In this document: piece by piece, positions 18,279-26,680 of the stretch | How the letters are laid out: every line of letters begins with the position of its first letter | Position numbering within the stretch: the stretch's first letter is position 1 | Made by a program: the position numbers and the translations under genes | Source: Oceanicaulis sp. MMSF_3324 | GTDB lineage: Bacteria; Pseudomonadota; Alphaproteobacteria; Caulobacterales; Maricaulaceae | Direction: 5' to 3' | DNA length: 64,000 nt | NCBI RefSeq assembly: GCF_030733545.1 | Contig: NZ_JASHIU010000011.1 | Coordinates: forward strand, 38,301-102,300 | The notes under the pieces: model-generated | Told to the model about the DNA's origin: nothing | Database searches by the model: none | What the model saw: the letters and a program-made list of their open reading frames with translations, nothing else

Positions 18279-18647
18279 ATGTTTTCTGCGACCGACTCTG
18301 TCTTCCTCGCCACCGCCGCCGCTTCTGGCAGCCAGGGCGGGCTGGGCTACATGATCATGCAGTTCGCCCCGTTCATCCTGATCTTCGTGGTCTTTTACTT
18401 CCTGCTGATCCGGCCGCAGCAGCAAAAAGCCAAGGCCCATCGTGAAATGGTGGAAGGCCTGCGCAAGGGCGACGAAGTCGTCACCTCTGGCGGCATGCTG
18501 GGCAAGGTGACCCGCGTGGCTGACAATGAAGCCACCGTGGAACTGGCCGAAGGCGTCCGGGTGAAAGTGCTCAAGCACACCATCATGGAAGTGCGCACCC
18601 GCACCGAGCCGGCCAATGACGCTGCCGACGCCAAGTCTGCTGACTAA
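18279..18647 (+). CDS. yajC: preprotein translocase subunit YajC
   Basis: A 122-residue single-TM inner-membrane protein of the SecDF-YajC complex. The TM segment (about residues 28-45) ends in FYFLLIRPQQQKAKAH, the family signature. This is followed by GDEVVTSGGMLGKVTRV and a charged tail. The ATG at 18279 has GGAG upstream. A promoter candidate lies at 18214-18241. secD begins 62 nt downstream. Confidence 0.95.
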   Translation: MFSATDSVFLATAAASGSQGGLGYMIMQFAPFILIFVVFYFLLIRPQQQKAKAHREMVEGLRKGDEVVTSGGMLGKVTRVADNEATVELAEGVRVKVLKHTIMEVRTRTEPANDAADAKSAD

Positions 18648-18709
18648 GGCCTGACTGACATTCCGGCGTCGGGTTACGGGCCCGGCGCCGCCGGACGCTT
18701 GAGTGCCCC

Positions 18710-20344
18710 ATGCTGTATTTCGCTCCCTGGAAGACGACGGTTGTCACCCTCGTCATCCTGATTGGCCTGCTTTTCACACTGCCGAACTTCGTGCCCGAAA
18801 GCGTTCGACTGGACGCCAATGGGCAACCGAAAGGCGTGTTCACGGTCCTGCCGCACCAGACGATCAATCTGGGTCTGGACCTGCGAGGCGGGTCTCATCT
18901 GGTGTTCCAGGTGGATATGGACGAGGTGCGCCAGGAGCGTCTGGAAAACCTGCAGGATGACGCCCGCAGCGCGCTGCGTGAAAACCCGCCCATCCTGATT
19001 TCAGGCTCTCCGGCGGTTGTCGAAGGACAGGTCATTGTCCGCCTGTCTCGGCCGGAAGACATGGACCAGGCGATGGAGCGCCTTGAGGAGCTCAATGAGC
19101 CGATCACGACCGCGACCGGCCAGCAGGGCATGAACCAGACGCTGTCGATCACTCAGGGTGACGATGATCGCACCATCCGCCTGGGCATTACCGATGCAGC
19201 GCTTGATTCCATTCGCCAACGCACGGTGACGCAATCCATCGAGGTGATCCGTCGCCGGGTCGACGCCACCGGCACCACCGAGCCCAATATCGCCCGTCAG
19301 GGCGATGACCGCGTTCTGGTTCAGGTGCCCGGTGAAAACAATCCGCAACGGATCATCGACCTTGTCGGCACCACGGCCCGCCTGACCTTCCACATGGTGG
19401 AAGAAGGCGTGAACGTGAATCCGGACGGCACCGGCCGTACCCCGCCGGGTGTGATGATCCTGCCTTCGGAGCGTTCGAACGAACCCTATCTGGCCGTTCA
19501 GCGCCGGCCGCTGGTGACAGGCGAGCAACTGGTCAATGCGGGTCAGGCCTTTGACCAGAATGGTCAGCCCGCCGTCAGCTTCCGGTTCAATACGACCGGC
19601 GCGCGGGCTTTCGCGGACGCCACCACTCAGAACCGTGGACGTCGTTTCGCCATCGTGCTCGATGACACCATCATCTCCGCGCCCGTGATCCGGAGCCCCA
19701 TCACCGGCGGTTCCGGCATCATTGAAGGCGGTTTCACCATCGAGACCGCGACCGATCTGTCCAACATGCTCAACGCCGGCGCTCTGCCGGCGCGGCTGAC
19801 GCCAGTCGAGCAACGCACGGTGACGGCCTCCCTGGGCGCAGACTCTGTCGCGCGGGGCGAGACCGCGGTTCTGATCGGCTTTGGCCTTGTCATCGTTTTC
19901 ATGGCGTTGGCCTACGGCTTCTTCGGCATTGTTTCGACTCTGGCCCTGCTGGCGAACATCCTGCTTTTGCTGGGCGCGCTTTCGGGGCTTCAGGCCACGC
20001 TGACACTGCCGGGCATTGCGGGCATCGTGCTCACCATCGGCATGGCGGTGGACGCCAACGTGCTCATCTTTGAAAGGGTGAGGGAGGAATACAGGCTAGG
20101 ACGAACGGTCACCACCGCTTTCGAGGCGGGGTATTCGCGGGCGTTGTCCGCCATTCTCGACGCCAATATCACCACATTGATCGCCGCCTCCGTGCTGTAC
20201 ATGCTGGGCGCCGGACCGGTGCGGGGCTTCGCCGTGACCCTTGGACTGGGCATCATGACATCGGTGTTCACCGCTTTTGTGTTTTCACGTCTTCTGATTT
20301 CGATCTGGCTCCGCACGAGCCGGCCGAAAAAGCTGGCAATGTAA
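18710..20344 (+). CDS. secD: protein translocase subunit SecD
   Basis: A 544-residue RND-superfamily membrane protein that uses the proton gradient to help complete Sec export. It has an N-terminal TM, the D1 motif LGLDLRGGSHLVFQVD, a long periplasmic region, FRFNTTGARAFADAT, and a five-TM C-terminal bundle. The bundle carries LPARLTPVEQRTVTASLG and VLTIGMAVDANVLIFERVREE. The stop is 12 nt before secF, so the two form one operon with yajC. Confidence 0.95.
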   Translation: MLYFAPWKTTVVTLVILIGLLFTLPNFVPESVRLDANGQPKGVFTVLPHQTINLGLDLRGGSHLVFQVDMDEVRQERLENLQDDARSALRENPPILISGSPAVVEGQVIVRLSRPEDMDQAMERLEELNEPITTATGQQGMNQTLSITQGDDDRTIRLGITDAALDSIRQRTVTQSIEVIRRRVDATGTTEPNIARQGDDRVLVQVPGENNPQRIIDLVGTTARLTFHMVEEGVNVNPDGTGRTPPGVMILPSERSNEPYLAVQRRPLVTGEQLVNAGQAFDQNGQPAVSFRFNTTGARAFADATTQNRGRRFAIVLDDTIISAPVIRSPITGGSGIIEGGFTIETATDLSNMLNAGALPARLTPVEQRTVTASLGADSVARGETAVLIGFGLVIVFMALAYGFFGIVSTLALLANILLLLGALSGLQATLTLPGIAGIVLTIGMAVDANVLIFERVREEYRLGRTVTTAFEAGYSRALSAILDANITTLIAASVLYMLGAGPVRGFAVTLGLGIMTSVFTAFVFSRLLISIWLRTSRPKKLAM

Positions 20345-20356
20345 GGGGAGGCGATC

Positions 20357-21340
20357 ATGGCGCTTGCACTCGTCCGTCTCATTCCGACCGACACCAATGT
20401 CCCCTTCATCAAGGCTCGCCTTGCGGCTTTCTTCGTCTCGGTCGCCTTGATCCTGGGATCCGTCACGGCGTTCTTCACGCTGGGCCTCAATTTCGGCATC
20501 GACTTCCGCGGCGGCACCGCGATTGAAGTTCAGACCGAAGGCCCAGCCGATCTGGGCGCGCTCCGCACTGTGCTGGAGGGGCTCGATCTGGGGGATGTCC
20601 AGGTCCAGGGCTTTGGCGCAGACAATGAAGCGCTGGTTCGTGTCGGACAGGTGTCTGCCGAACGGGCCAATGAGATCGAGGGGTACTCCGTCGAGAATGA
20701 CGCGGAAGCGCAACAGGCGGTCCGTCAGTACGTCTCCGATACGCTGGAGCGTGAGTTTCCCGGGATCGTGTTCCAGAAAATCGAATCCCTGAGCCCGCAG
20801 GTGTCCGGTGAGCTGGTGGTTGCCGGCGCCACCTCGATCGGCGTCGCCTTGTTCCTGATGCTGGTCTACATCTGGTTCCGGTTCGAGTGGCAGTACTCGG
20901 TCGGCGCGGTTCTGGCGCTGATCCATGACGTGATCGCCACCATCGGCTTCTTCGCCGTCACCCAGCTGGAGTTCAACCTGTCGACCATCGCCGCGATCCT
21001 GACGATTGTGGGGTATTCGATGAACGATACCGTGATCGTCTATGACCGGATCCGCGAGGATTTCCGCAAGTTCAAGACACGCCCGACCACCGAAGTGCTG
21101 AATGGCGCCATCAACTCGACCCTGTCGCGCACCATCCTGACCTCGGGCACCACCCTGGTCGCGATTGTCGCCATGGCGGTCATCGGCGGCCCTGCACTCG
21201 AAGGATTCGCGCTGGCTCTGATCTGGGGCGTGGGCGTGGGGACCTATTCGTCCATCTTTGTCGCGGCCCCGCTTCTGACCCTCACAGGTGTCAAGCGCAC
21301 GTCAGACGATGACGACGAAGGCCATGCTGTTGCCCCGTAA
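20357..21340 (+). CDS. secF: protein translocase subunit SecF
   Basis: A 327-residue partner of SecD with six TM segments. The N-terminal FGIDFRGGTAIEV motif and the TM4 signature IVGYSMNDTVIVYDRIRED are diagnostic. The start ATG at 20357 follows AGGGGAGGCG. The 3' end overlaps the start of the Mth938-like gene, whichever of its starts is used. Confidence 0.95.
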   Translation: MALALVRLIPTDTNVPFIKARLAAFFVSVALILGSVTAFFTLGLNFGIDFRGGTAIEVQTEGPADLGALRTVLEGLDLGDVQVQGFGADNEALVRVGQVSAERANEIEGYSVENDAEAQQAVRQYVSDTLEREFPGIVFQKIESLSPQVSGELVVAGATSIGVALFLMLVYIWFRFEWQYSVGAVLALIHDVIATIGFFAVTQLEFNLSTIAAILTIVGYSMNDTVIVYDRIREDFRKFKTRPTTEVLNGAINSTLSRTILTSGTTLVAIVAMAVIGGPALEGFALALIWGVGVGTYSSIFVAAPLLTLTGVKRTSDDDDEGHAVAP

Positions 21341-21698
21341 CGCAACAGGATCCTCCCTGCCGCCGATCGACGCCTTTGGCGATGGCGGCTTCCGCATCGC
21401 CGGCGTGCGAAAGGAAGGCCCGACCCTGATCGTGGACGGGGCTGCACGTCCCTGGTCGTTGAAGGGTGAAGCGCTGGATCTTGGTGATCTGAAGCTGTTT
21501 ATCGACCGGCCGGACCGGCCCGACATGCTGGTGCTGGGTATGGGGGAGCGGTTGATCCATCCTCCCGCCAGCATCCGTCAGGCCTTCCGACAGGCCGGGA
21601 TCGGTCTTGAAGTCATGGATACGGCAACGGCCTGCCGGACCTACAATCTGCTTGCGGGCGAGGGGCGGAACATCGCCGCAGCCCTGCTGCCCGTTTAG
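21309..21698 (+). CDS. Mth938-like domain protein (DUF498)
   Basis: A protein of about 129 residues with the Mth938/DUF498 fold. Characteristic segments are IDAFGDGGFRIAGVR, the central LVLGMGERLIHPPASIRQAF, and GIGLEVMDTATACRTYNLLAGEGR. The biochemical role is not known; a human homologue (NDUFAF3) assists complex I assembly, and genes of this type commonly follow secF in alphaproteobacteria. The start is uncertain: ATG at 21309 or 21324, both inside secF. Notably a second complex I assembly-factor homologue (NDUFAF6-like) lies at 24344. Confidence 0.82.
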   Translation: MTTKAMLLPRNATGSSLPPIDAFGDGGFRIAGVRKEGPTLIVDGAARPWSLKGEALDLGDLKLFIDRPDRPDMLVLGMGERLIHPPASIRQAFRQAGIGLEVMDTATACRTYNLLAGEGRNIAAALLPV

Positions 21699-21787
21699 AG
21701 TCTTTTAATGGCGGCAGGTGTTATCTTTCGCTCAGATTAAGTCATTGCTGTCTGGGGCTTTTTCACTATCCATTGAGCGAGTTGAAA

Positions 21788-22192
21788 ATGCCGATGCCGG
21801 GCGAGACACTACAGATCATCGAAAAGACCCTGGACGGAGGCATCAGCTATACCGCGATCATCGGGTATACGATGAAGCCCATCCTGGAGACGGCCGTCGA
21901 AGGCTATTCGCGCAAGATCCGGGATCATGACGTCCTGATCGTGGACTACCGCAAGGGCGGCCCGATCCTGGAGCCTCAGGATTATCCCGAGTTTTTTCAA
22001 CGAGTCGGCGATGTCTGGGACAAGCCCGATCACTTCATCTATCTCTACAATGACGCCAACCGCATGCGGACAGCGCATCTGAGCAAGATGATCCTGATGC
22101 GCGGCGGCAAGGCGATCGCCCTGCCCAGCTGGGAGGCTGCCGCCGAGCATCTTGGACGAGAACTCGGCGACGATCCGCTGGAAGGCCTTTAG
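21788..22192 (+). CDS. hypothetical protein, possibly STAS/SpoIIAA-like
   Basis: A 134-residue soluble protein that I do not firmly recognise. It alternates predicted strands and helices (ISYTAIIGYTMKPILETAVE, DHDVLIVDYRKGGPI, FIYLYNDANRMRTAHLSKMI, KAIALPSWEAAAEHLGREL). This pattern would suit a STAS/SpoIIAA-like alpha-beta fold, but that is a guess. ATG at 21788 is chosen; a TTG five codons upstream is possible. It ends 8 nt before the convergent serine hydrolase gene. Confidence 0.6.
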   Translation: MPMPGETLQIIEKTLDGGISYTAIIGYTMKPILETAVEGYSRKIRDHDVLIVDYRKGGPILEPQDYPEFFQRVGDVWDKPDHFIYLYNDANRMRTAHLSKMILMRGGKAIALPSWEAAAEHLGRELGDDPLEGL

Positions 22193-22200
22193 GCCGGCTT

Positions 22201-23532
22201 TCAGCTTTCCCGCGTCAGGGCGTCATAGACCAGTCCATCAAACACGGCGCGCGCGCCGATTGTGTCTGATGTGGTGGGGCCGGGCTGTTCCTGGCTCATG
22301 ATGACGGCGACCACGCCGGTGGACGGGCTGACGAAGAATTCGGTGTCGAAATAACCCGACCATCCGAAATCACCGATATTGCGAACCGGGTGCGCACCCG
22401 GCCCGTCATAGACGACGCCCACGCCATAGCCATACCCAAGATCGATGGCGTCCATCCGGTCGGGCATGCGGTCCGCTTGAACATGAGCGGTCACCATTTC
22501 GGCGACCATCTCGCGCGACAGCAGTCTGACGCCTTCAAACTCGCCACCATTGGCGAGCATCTGGCCGAAGCGGATGTAATCATTAGCGGTGGACAGAAGG
22601 CCGGCGCCCCCCGCTTCGATCGGGCTGCGGGGGATGGTGTCCTGGGCGTCCGGTATGCGCGTCAGCGCGCCATCCTCATCATGGGTATAGAGTGCCGCCA
22701 GCCGGTTGCGCTGGTCGTCACGCAGGAAGAAGGTCGTGTCTGACATGCCGAGCGGGCGAAAAATCCGCTGCTGGGCGAAGTCTTCCAGGCTCTGTCCTGA
22801 CGCCACGCTGACCAGATGCCCCAGCACATCGCTGGCATAGGAGTAGAACCAGGCCGAACCGGGCTGGAAATAGAGCGGCAGCCCCGCCAGGCTTTCCATG
22901 CGGGCATTCATGTCGCCCTCGGCGGAATAGATGTCGCCATCGATATAGAGCGCGCCCAGATTGCTCTGATAGTCGAACACATAGCCGAGCCCGGATGTAT
23001 GGGTCAGAAGGTCCTCGACCGTGACGGGGCGCTCCGGCGCCGTTGTGGGGATCTCATAGTTGTCATCACGTTGCAGGGAAGTGGCCACCCGCACTTCGGC
23101 AAAGGCGGGGATGTAATCACTGACAGGATCATTCAGCGCAATCACGCCGTCCTCCACCAGCATCAGCGCCGCCACAGCCGTAACCGGTTTGGTCATCGAG
23201 GCGATGCGCACCACCGTGTCAGCCGTCATGGGGCGCTCGGCTTCCAGGTCGGCATAACCGGCGGTGGCTGTATGAAGCACCTCGCCATTCCGCGCCAGAA
23301 TGGCGACATAGCCGGCGCGTTGCTGCGCAGCGGCGAGCTCCACAAGACGGCTGTCGAGCTGGGCGAGGCCGGCTTCAGTGAAGCCCTGAGGCGCGGAAAC
23401 CGTCCGGGTTTCTTCCTGGGGCGTCGCATCGGGCGCAGGCGCGGTTGGCTCACTGCACGCTGACAGGATCAGGCCAAGCGCGAGAACCGCCAGCGAGACG
23501 CGGGTGCGCCAGTGAGTGAAATCGATCTGCAT
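22201..23532 (-). CDS. class C beta-lactamase-related serine hydrolase (lipoprotein)
   Basis: A 443-residue member of the beta-lactamase/DD-peptidase fold family. It has a lipoprotein signal (LALGLILSACSE). The catalytic SxxK is IASMTKPV, the second motif is YSYASDVLG (YxN position varied), and GWSGYFDTEF near the end stands in for the KTG region. This family contains esterases, carboxypeptidases and peptidases; a true lactamase is unlikely. The ATG at 23532 is chosen because the longer frame would run through the terminator of sodB. It is convergent with the gene at 21788. Confidence 0.85.
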   Translation of the reverse strand: MQIDFTHWRTRVSLAVLALGLILSACSEPTAPAPDATPQEETRTVSAPQGFTEAGLAQLDSRLVELAAAQQRAGYVAILARNGEVLHTATAGYADLEAERPMTADTVVRIASMTKPVTAVAALMLVEDGVIALNDPVSDYIPAFAEVRVATSLQRDDNYEIPTTAPERPVTVEDLLTHTSGLGYVFDYQSNLGALYIDGDIYSAEGDMNARMESLAGLPLYFQPGSAWFYSYASDVLGHLVSVASGQSLEDFAQQRIFRPLGMSDTTFFLRDDQRNRLAALYTHDEDGALTRIPDAQDTIPRSPIEAGGAGLLSTANDYIRFGQMLANGGEFEGVRLLSREMVAEMVTAHVQADRMPDRMDAIDLGYGYGVGVVYDGPGAHPVRNIGDFGWSGYFDTEFFVSPSTGVVAVIMSQEQPGPTTSDTIGARAVFDGLVYDALTRES

Positions 23533-23548
23533 GATGGCCCCCGGACAT

Positions 23549-23582
23549 AAAAAAACGGCTGCGGTGAAGGTCACCGCAGCCG
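23549..23582 (-). terminator. terminator of sodB
   Basis: Stem CGGCTGCGGTGA / TCACCGCAGCCG (23556-23567, 23571-23582) with a 3-nt loop. On the minus strand it is followed by seven T. It lies between the sodB stop and the serine hydrolase start. Confidence 0.85.
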
Positions 23583-23607
23583 CTCTTTTCGTCAACGCTT
23601 AAAGAAA

Positions 23608-24204
23608 TTAGGCGCTGGCCAGGTTCTGATTGACGAAGTCCCAGTTCACCAGCTCGTCCAGGAAGGTGGAGATATAGTCCGGACGACGGTTCTGGTAGTC
23701 GAGATAATAGGCGTGTTCCCAGACATCCATGGTCAGGAGCGGGGTGGCGCCGTCGGTGATCGGGTTCTCGGCGTTCAGCGTCTTGCGGACTTCGAGCTTG
23801 TCGCCGTTCTTGACGAGCCAAGCCCAGCCTGAGCCGAACTGGCCCGCGCCGGCGGCTTTGAATTCCTCGACGAACTTGTCATAGGAGCCGAAAGACGCGT
23901 CGATGGCTTCGGCGATGGCGCCGGAAGGCTTGCCGCCGCCATTGGGGGCCATGGAGTGCCAGTAGAAGGTGTGGTTCCAGATCTGGGCGGCGTTGTTGAA
24001 CACGCCCATGTTTTTCTCGGACCAGCTCTTCTTGATGACCTCTTCCAGGCTCAGGCCTTCATAATCAGTGCCTTCGATGGCGGCGTTGGCCTTGTCGACA
24101 TAGGCTTTATGGTGCTTGCCATGGTGGAAGCTCAGGGTTTCGCCGGAAATATGCGGCGCCAGAGCGTCTTGGGCATAGGGCAGGTCGGGAAGAGTGAACG
24201 CCAT
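23608..24204 (-). CDS. sodB: superoxide dismutase [Fe]
   Basis: A 198-residue Fe/Mn-SOD of the iron type. Metal ligands are visible in HHGKHHKAYV, NHTFYWHSM and the C-terminal DVWEHAYYLDYQNRRPDYIS; AGAGQFGSGWAWLV is of the Fe-SOD type. It detoxifies superoxide in the cytoplasm. The ATG at 24204 follows AAAGGAGGCCGAC, an ideal ribosome site, so the 13-codon upstream extension is rejected. It is divergent from the NDUFAF6-like gene; a palindrome at 24299-24318 lies between them. SodC (37224-37799) is the periplasmic counterpart. Confidence 0.94.
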   Translation of the reverse strand: MAFTLPDLPYAQDALAPHISGETLSFHHGKHHKAYVDKANAAIEGTDYEGLSLEEVIKKSWSEKNMGVFNNAAQIWNHTFYWHSMAPNGGGKPSGAIAEAIDASFGSYDKFVEEFKAAGAGQFGSGWAWLVKNGDKLEVRKTLNAENPITDGATPLLTMDVWEHAYYLDYQNRRPDYISTFLDELVNWDFVNQNLASA

Positions 24205-24298
24205 GTCGGCCTCCTTTGGGAGTGTGAGCGAGAGGGTGCTCAAAGGGTGCGGCGGCCTGTTGGAAGACCGCCATACTCAGGTATTACGCACGAGCTAG

Positions 24299-24318
24299 AT
24301 ATGGGTTCCAACCCGTAT
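24299..24318. promoter_or_regulatory. palindrome between divergent genes (candidate operator)
   Basis: ATATGGGTT-CC-AACCCGTAT is an inverted repeat matching at eight of nine arm positions, placed between sodB and the NDUFAF6-like gene. It overlaps GCTAGATA (24294-24301), which resembles the Caulobacter -10 element GCTANAWC. The regulator is unknown. Confidence 0.4.
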
Positions 24319-24343
24319 GTGTCTACTGGCGAGAGAGAAAAGC

Positions 24344-25189
24344 GTGACCAATTTCGACAGCTTGCTGGCCGCAAATGATCCCGAACGACGCATGGCGGCG
24401 CTGTTTGCGCCAGCTGATCTGCGCGCTCGTCTCTATGCGCTCTACGCATTTTACCACGAGATCGCCCAGATCCCGGACAAGGTGTCCGAGCCCGTGATCG
24501 GGGAGATGCGTTTGGCCTGGGCGCGTGAAGCGACGGCGGATCTGTTTGCAGACCCGCCCAAGGTGCGCCGCCATGACGTGTATGAAGCCCTGTCTGAATT
24601 GCGCGAGGCGCCGGGGGCGCCCGACGAGGCGGCGCTGATCGGACTGGTCGAGGCGCGCTCTGCGGATCTGGGCGAGGGGCCGTTCCCGACCCGCGAGGAT
24701 CGCCGCGATTATGTGGACCGCACCTCCGCTGCACTGATGCGCGCCGCTGCGAAGCTGCTCAAGCCCGATCTCGACCTTGGGGGCGAGGCGGGCGCGGCGA
24801 TCCAGGCGGCGGGGCGCCTATGGGGCTTTATGGGGCTTTTGCGCGCATTTGCGCCGCTGGTGCAGGCGGGGCGTCCGCCCTTCAGCGCAGACGAGCTGGC
24901 CGGCGCCGATCTGAGCGAAGCGGACCTGATGGCGGGGCGCAAGCCTGACGCCGCCAAGGCGGCGCTTGCCGGGCTGTTGGGCGAGGCGAAGGAAGCGGCG
25001 GGCATGCTGACCCGGACCCGCACCGCCTTGCCCGCCGAGGTGTTCCCTGCGATCGGTTATGTCTCGCTGGCGCGCGGTTATCTCAAGAGCGCCCAAGGGC
25101 TGGAAGACCCCTATCGCGAACAGATCACGCGCGCGCCGCTTGGGCAAAACGCGCGCCTGACCTGGGCGTCGCTGACGGGACGGATCTAA
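24344..25189 (+). CDS. squalene/phytoene synthase-like protein (NDUFAF6-like)
   Basis: A 281-residue protein with the trans-isoprenyl diphosphate synthase head-to-head fold, beginning [20 protein letters not shown]. The aspartate-rich substrate motifs (DxxxD) of true squalene/phytoene synthases are not conserved ([10 protein letters not shown] in the first position), so synthase activity is unlikely. The nearest known relative by architecture is the complex I assembly factor NDUFAF6. The GTG at 24344 is preceded by GAGAGA and gives the normal N-terminus. The 3' end overlaps trmFO by 4 nt, tail to tail. Confidence 0.78.
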   Translation: MTNFDSLLAANDPERRMAALFAPADLRARLYALYAFYHEIAQIPDKVSEPVIGEMRLAWAREATADLFADPPKVRRHDVYEALSELREAPGAPDEAALIGLVEARSADLGEGPFPTREDRRDYVDRTSAALMRAAAKLLKPDLDLGGEAGAAIQAAGRLWGFMGLLRAFAPLVQAGRPPFSADELAGADLSEADLMAGRKPDAAKAALAGLLGEAKEAAGMLTRTRTALPAEVFPAIGYVSLARGYLKSAQGLEDPYREQITRAPLGQNARLTWASLTGRI

Positions 25190-26571
25190 GCCTTCAGCCA
25201 GGCGTCTATATCGCTCAGGGCCCGCGCGCTCATGGCGCGTTTCTTGGCGACGGACTTTTCCTTGCCCTTGATCCGCTTGCCGTCGGCGTCCTTGGTGGGC
25301 GCCTCGATCTCGGGGAAGAGTCCGAAATTGACGTTCATCGGCTGGAAGGCGCCTTTCTTGCCCGGCACATGACCTGTGGTGATGTGGGTGAGCAAAGCGC
25401 CTAGCGCCGTGGTCGCAGGCGGCGGAGTGATTTCCCGGCCCATCTTCTCGGCGGCGGCGAACCGGCCCGCCAGAAGCCCCATGGAGGCGCTCTCCACATA
25501 GCCTTCGACGCCCGTGATCTGACCGGCGAAGCGCAGGGCGGGGCGCGCCTTGAGGCGCATCGCGCCATCCAGCAGCTTGGGCGAATGCAGGAAGGTGTTG
25601 CGGTGAATGCCGCCGAGGCGGGCGAAGCTGGCGTTCTCCAGCCCCGGGATCATCTTGAAGACATCCGTCTGCGCGCCGTATTTCATCTTGGTCTGGAAGC
25701 CGACCATGTTGAACAGCGTGCCCAGCGCATTGTCCTGACGCAGCTGAACCACGGCATAGGGTTTGGTGTCCGGGTCATGGGCGTTGGTCAGGCCGCGCGG
25801 TTTCATCGGACCGTGACGCAGCGTTTCGCGCCCGCGCTCGGCCATCACCTCGATGGGCAGGCACGCGTCGAAATAGGGCGTGTCCTTTTCCCATTCCTTG
25901 AACTCGGTCTTGTCCGCCGCCAGCAGGGCGTCCACGAACGCCTCGTACTGGTCCTTGTCCATGGGGCAGTTGATATAGGCGGCGCGGTCTTCCTCGGTGT
26001 CGCCCTTGTCATAGCGCGATTGCTTCCAGGCGACGTCCATATTGATGGACTCTGCATAGAGGATGGGCGCGATGGCGTCGAAGAAGGCCAGCTCGCCTTC
26101 ACCGCTCAGCTCATGAACCGCTTCGGCCAGGGCCGGCGAGGTGAGGGGGCCGGTGGCCACGATCACGCTGTCCCAGTCCTCGGGCGGCAGGCCGGCGATT
26201 TCCTCGCGGACGATTTCGATATTGGGATGGTTTTCGATCGCGGCGGTCACGTCCGCCGAGAACGCCTCTCGATCCACCGCCAGCGCGCCGCCGGCGGGCA
26301 CCTGGTGCTTGTCCCCCATCGCCATGATCAGCGAACCGGCGCGGCGCATCTCTTCATGCAGAAGGCCGACCGCATTGGTTTCCGCATCGTCAGAGCGGAA
26401 GGAGTTCGAGCAGACGAGCTCGGCCAGACCTTCGGTCTGGTGCGCAAAGGTCGGTCGCACCGGGCGCATTTCGTGAAGCACCACGCGGGCGCCCGCGTTC
26501 GCGGCTTGCCAGGCGGCTTCAGAGCCCGCCATGCCGCCGCCAATGATGTGGATCGGGGTCATATCTGTCAT
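25186..26571 (-). CDS. trmFO: methylenetetrahydrofolate-tRNA-(uracil-5-)-methyltransferase
   Basis: A 461-residue FAD- and folate-dependent enzyme that makes ribothymidine at position 54 of tRNA. The FAD dinucleotide-binding motif [18 protein letters not shown] starts the protein, [21 protein letters not shown] and [13 protein letters not shown] are family signatures, and [13 protein letters not shown] closes the core. A promoter at 26580-26608 places its -10 just 8 nt before the first ATG, implying a leaderless or near-leaderless mRNA; the ATG three codons later is an alternative start. Confidence 0.94.
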   Translation of the reverse strand: MTDMTPIHIIGGGMAGSEAAWQAANAGARVVLHEMRPVRPTFAHQTEGLAELVCSNSFRSDDAETNAVGLLHEEMRRAGSLIMAMGDKHQVPAGGALAVDREAFSADVTAAIENHPNIEIVREEIAGLPPEDWDSVIVATGPLTSPALAEAVHELSGEGELAFFDAIAPILYAESINMDVAWKQSRYDKGDTEEDRAAYINCPMDKDQYEAFVDALLAADKTEFKEWEKDTPYFDACLPIEVMAERGRETLRHGPMKPRGLTNAHDPDTKPYAVVQLRQDNALGTLFNMVGFQTKMKYGAQTDVFKMIPGLENASFARLGGIHRNTFLHSPKLLDGAMRLKARPALRFAGQITGVEGYVESASMGLLAGRFAAAEKMGREITPPPATTALGALLTHITTGHVPGKKGAFQPMNVNFGLFPEIEAPTKDADGKRIKGKEKSVAKKRAMSARALSDIDAWLKA

Positions 26572-26579
26572 GGAGCGTG

Positions 26580-26608
26580 CATATAGTCGTGAAGCGGGCG
26601 CGGCTCAA
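26580..26608 (-). promoter_or_regulatory. promoter of trmFO, probably leaderless
   Basis: On the minus strand TTGAGC (complement of 26603-26608), 17-bp spacer, TATATG (complement of 26580-26585). Transcription would start at or within a few bases of the ATG at 26571. Confidence 0.5.
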
Positions 26609-26680
26609 TCGCTGCGGGCTGCAGCGTACTTGACGAATAGGTGGACACCTTTCACCTTGTGCGCGAATTGGGGGGTGAAG

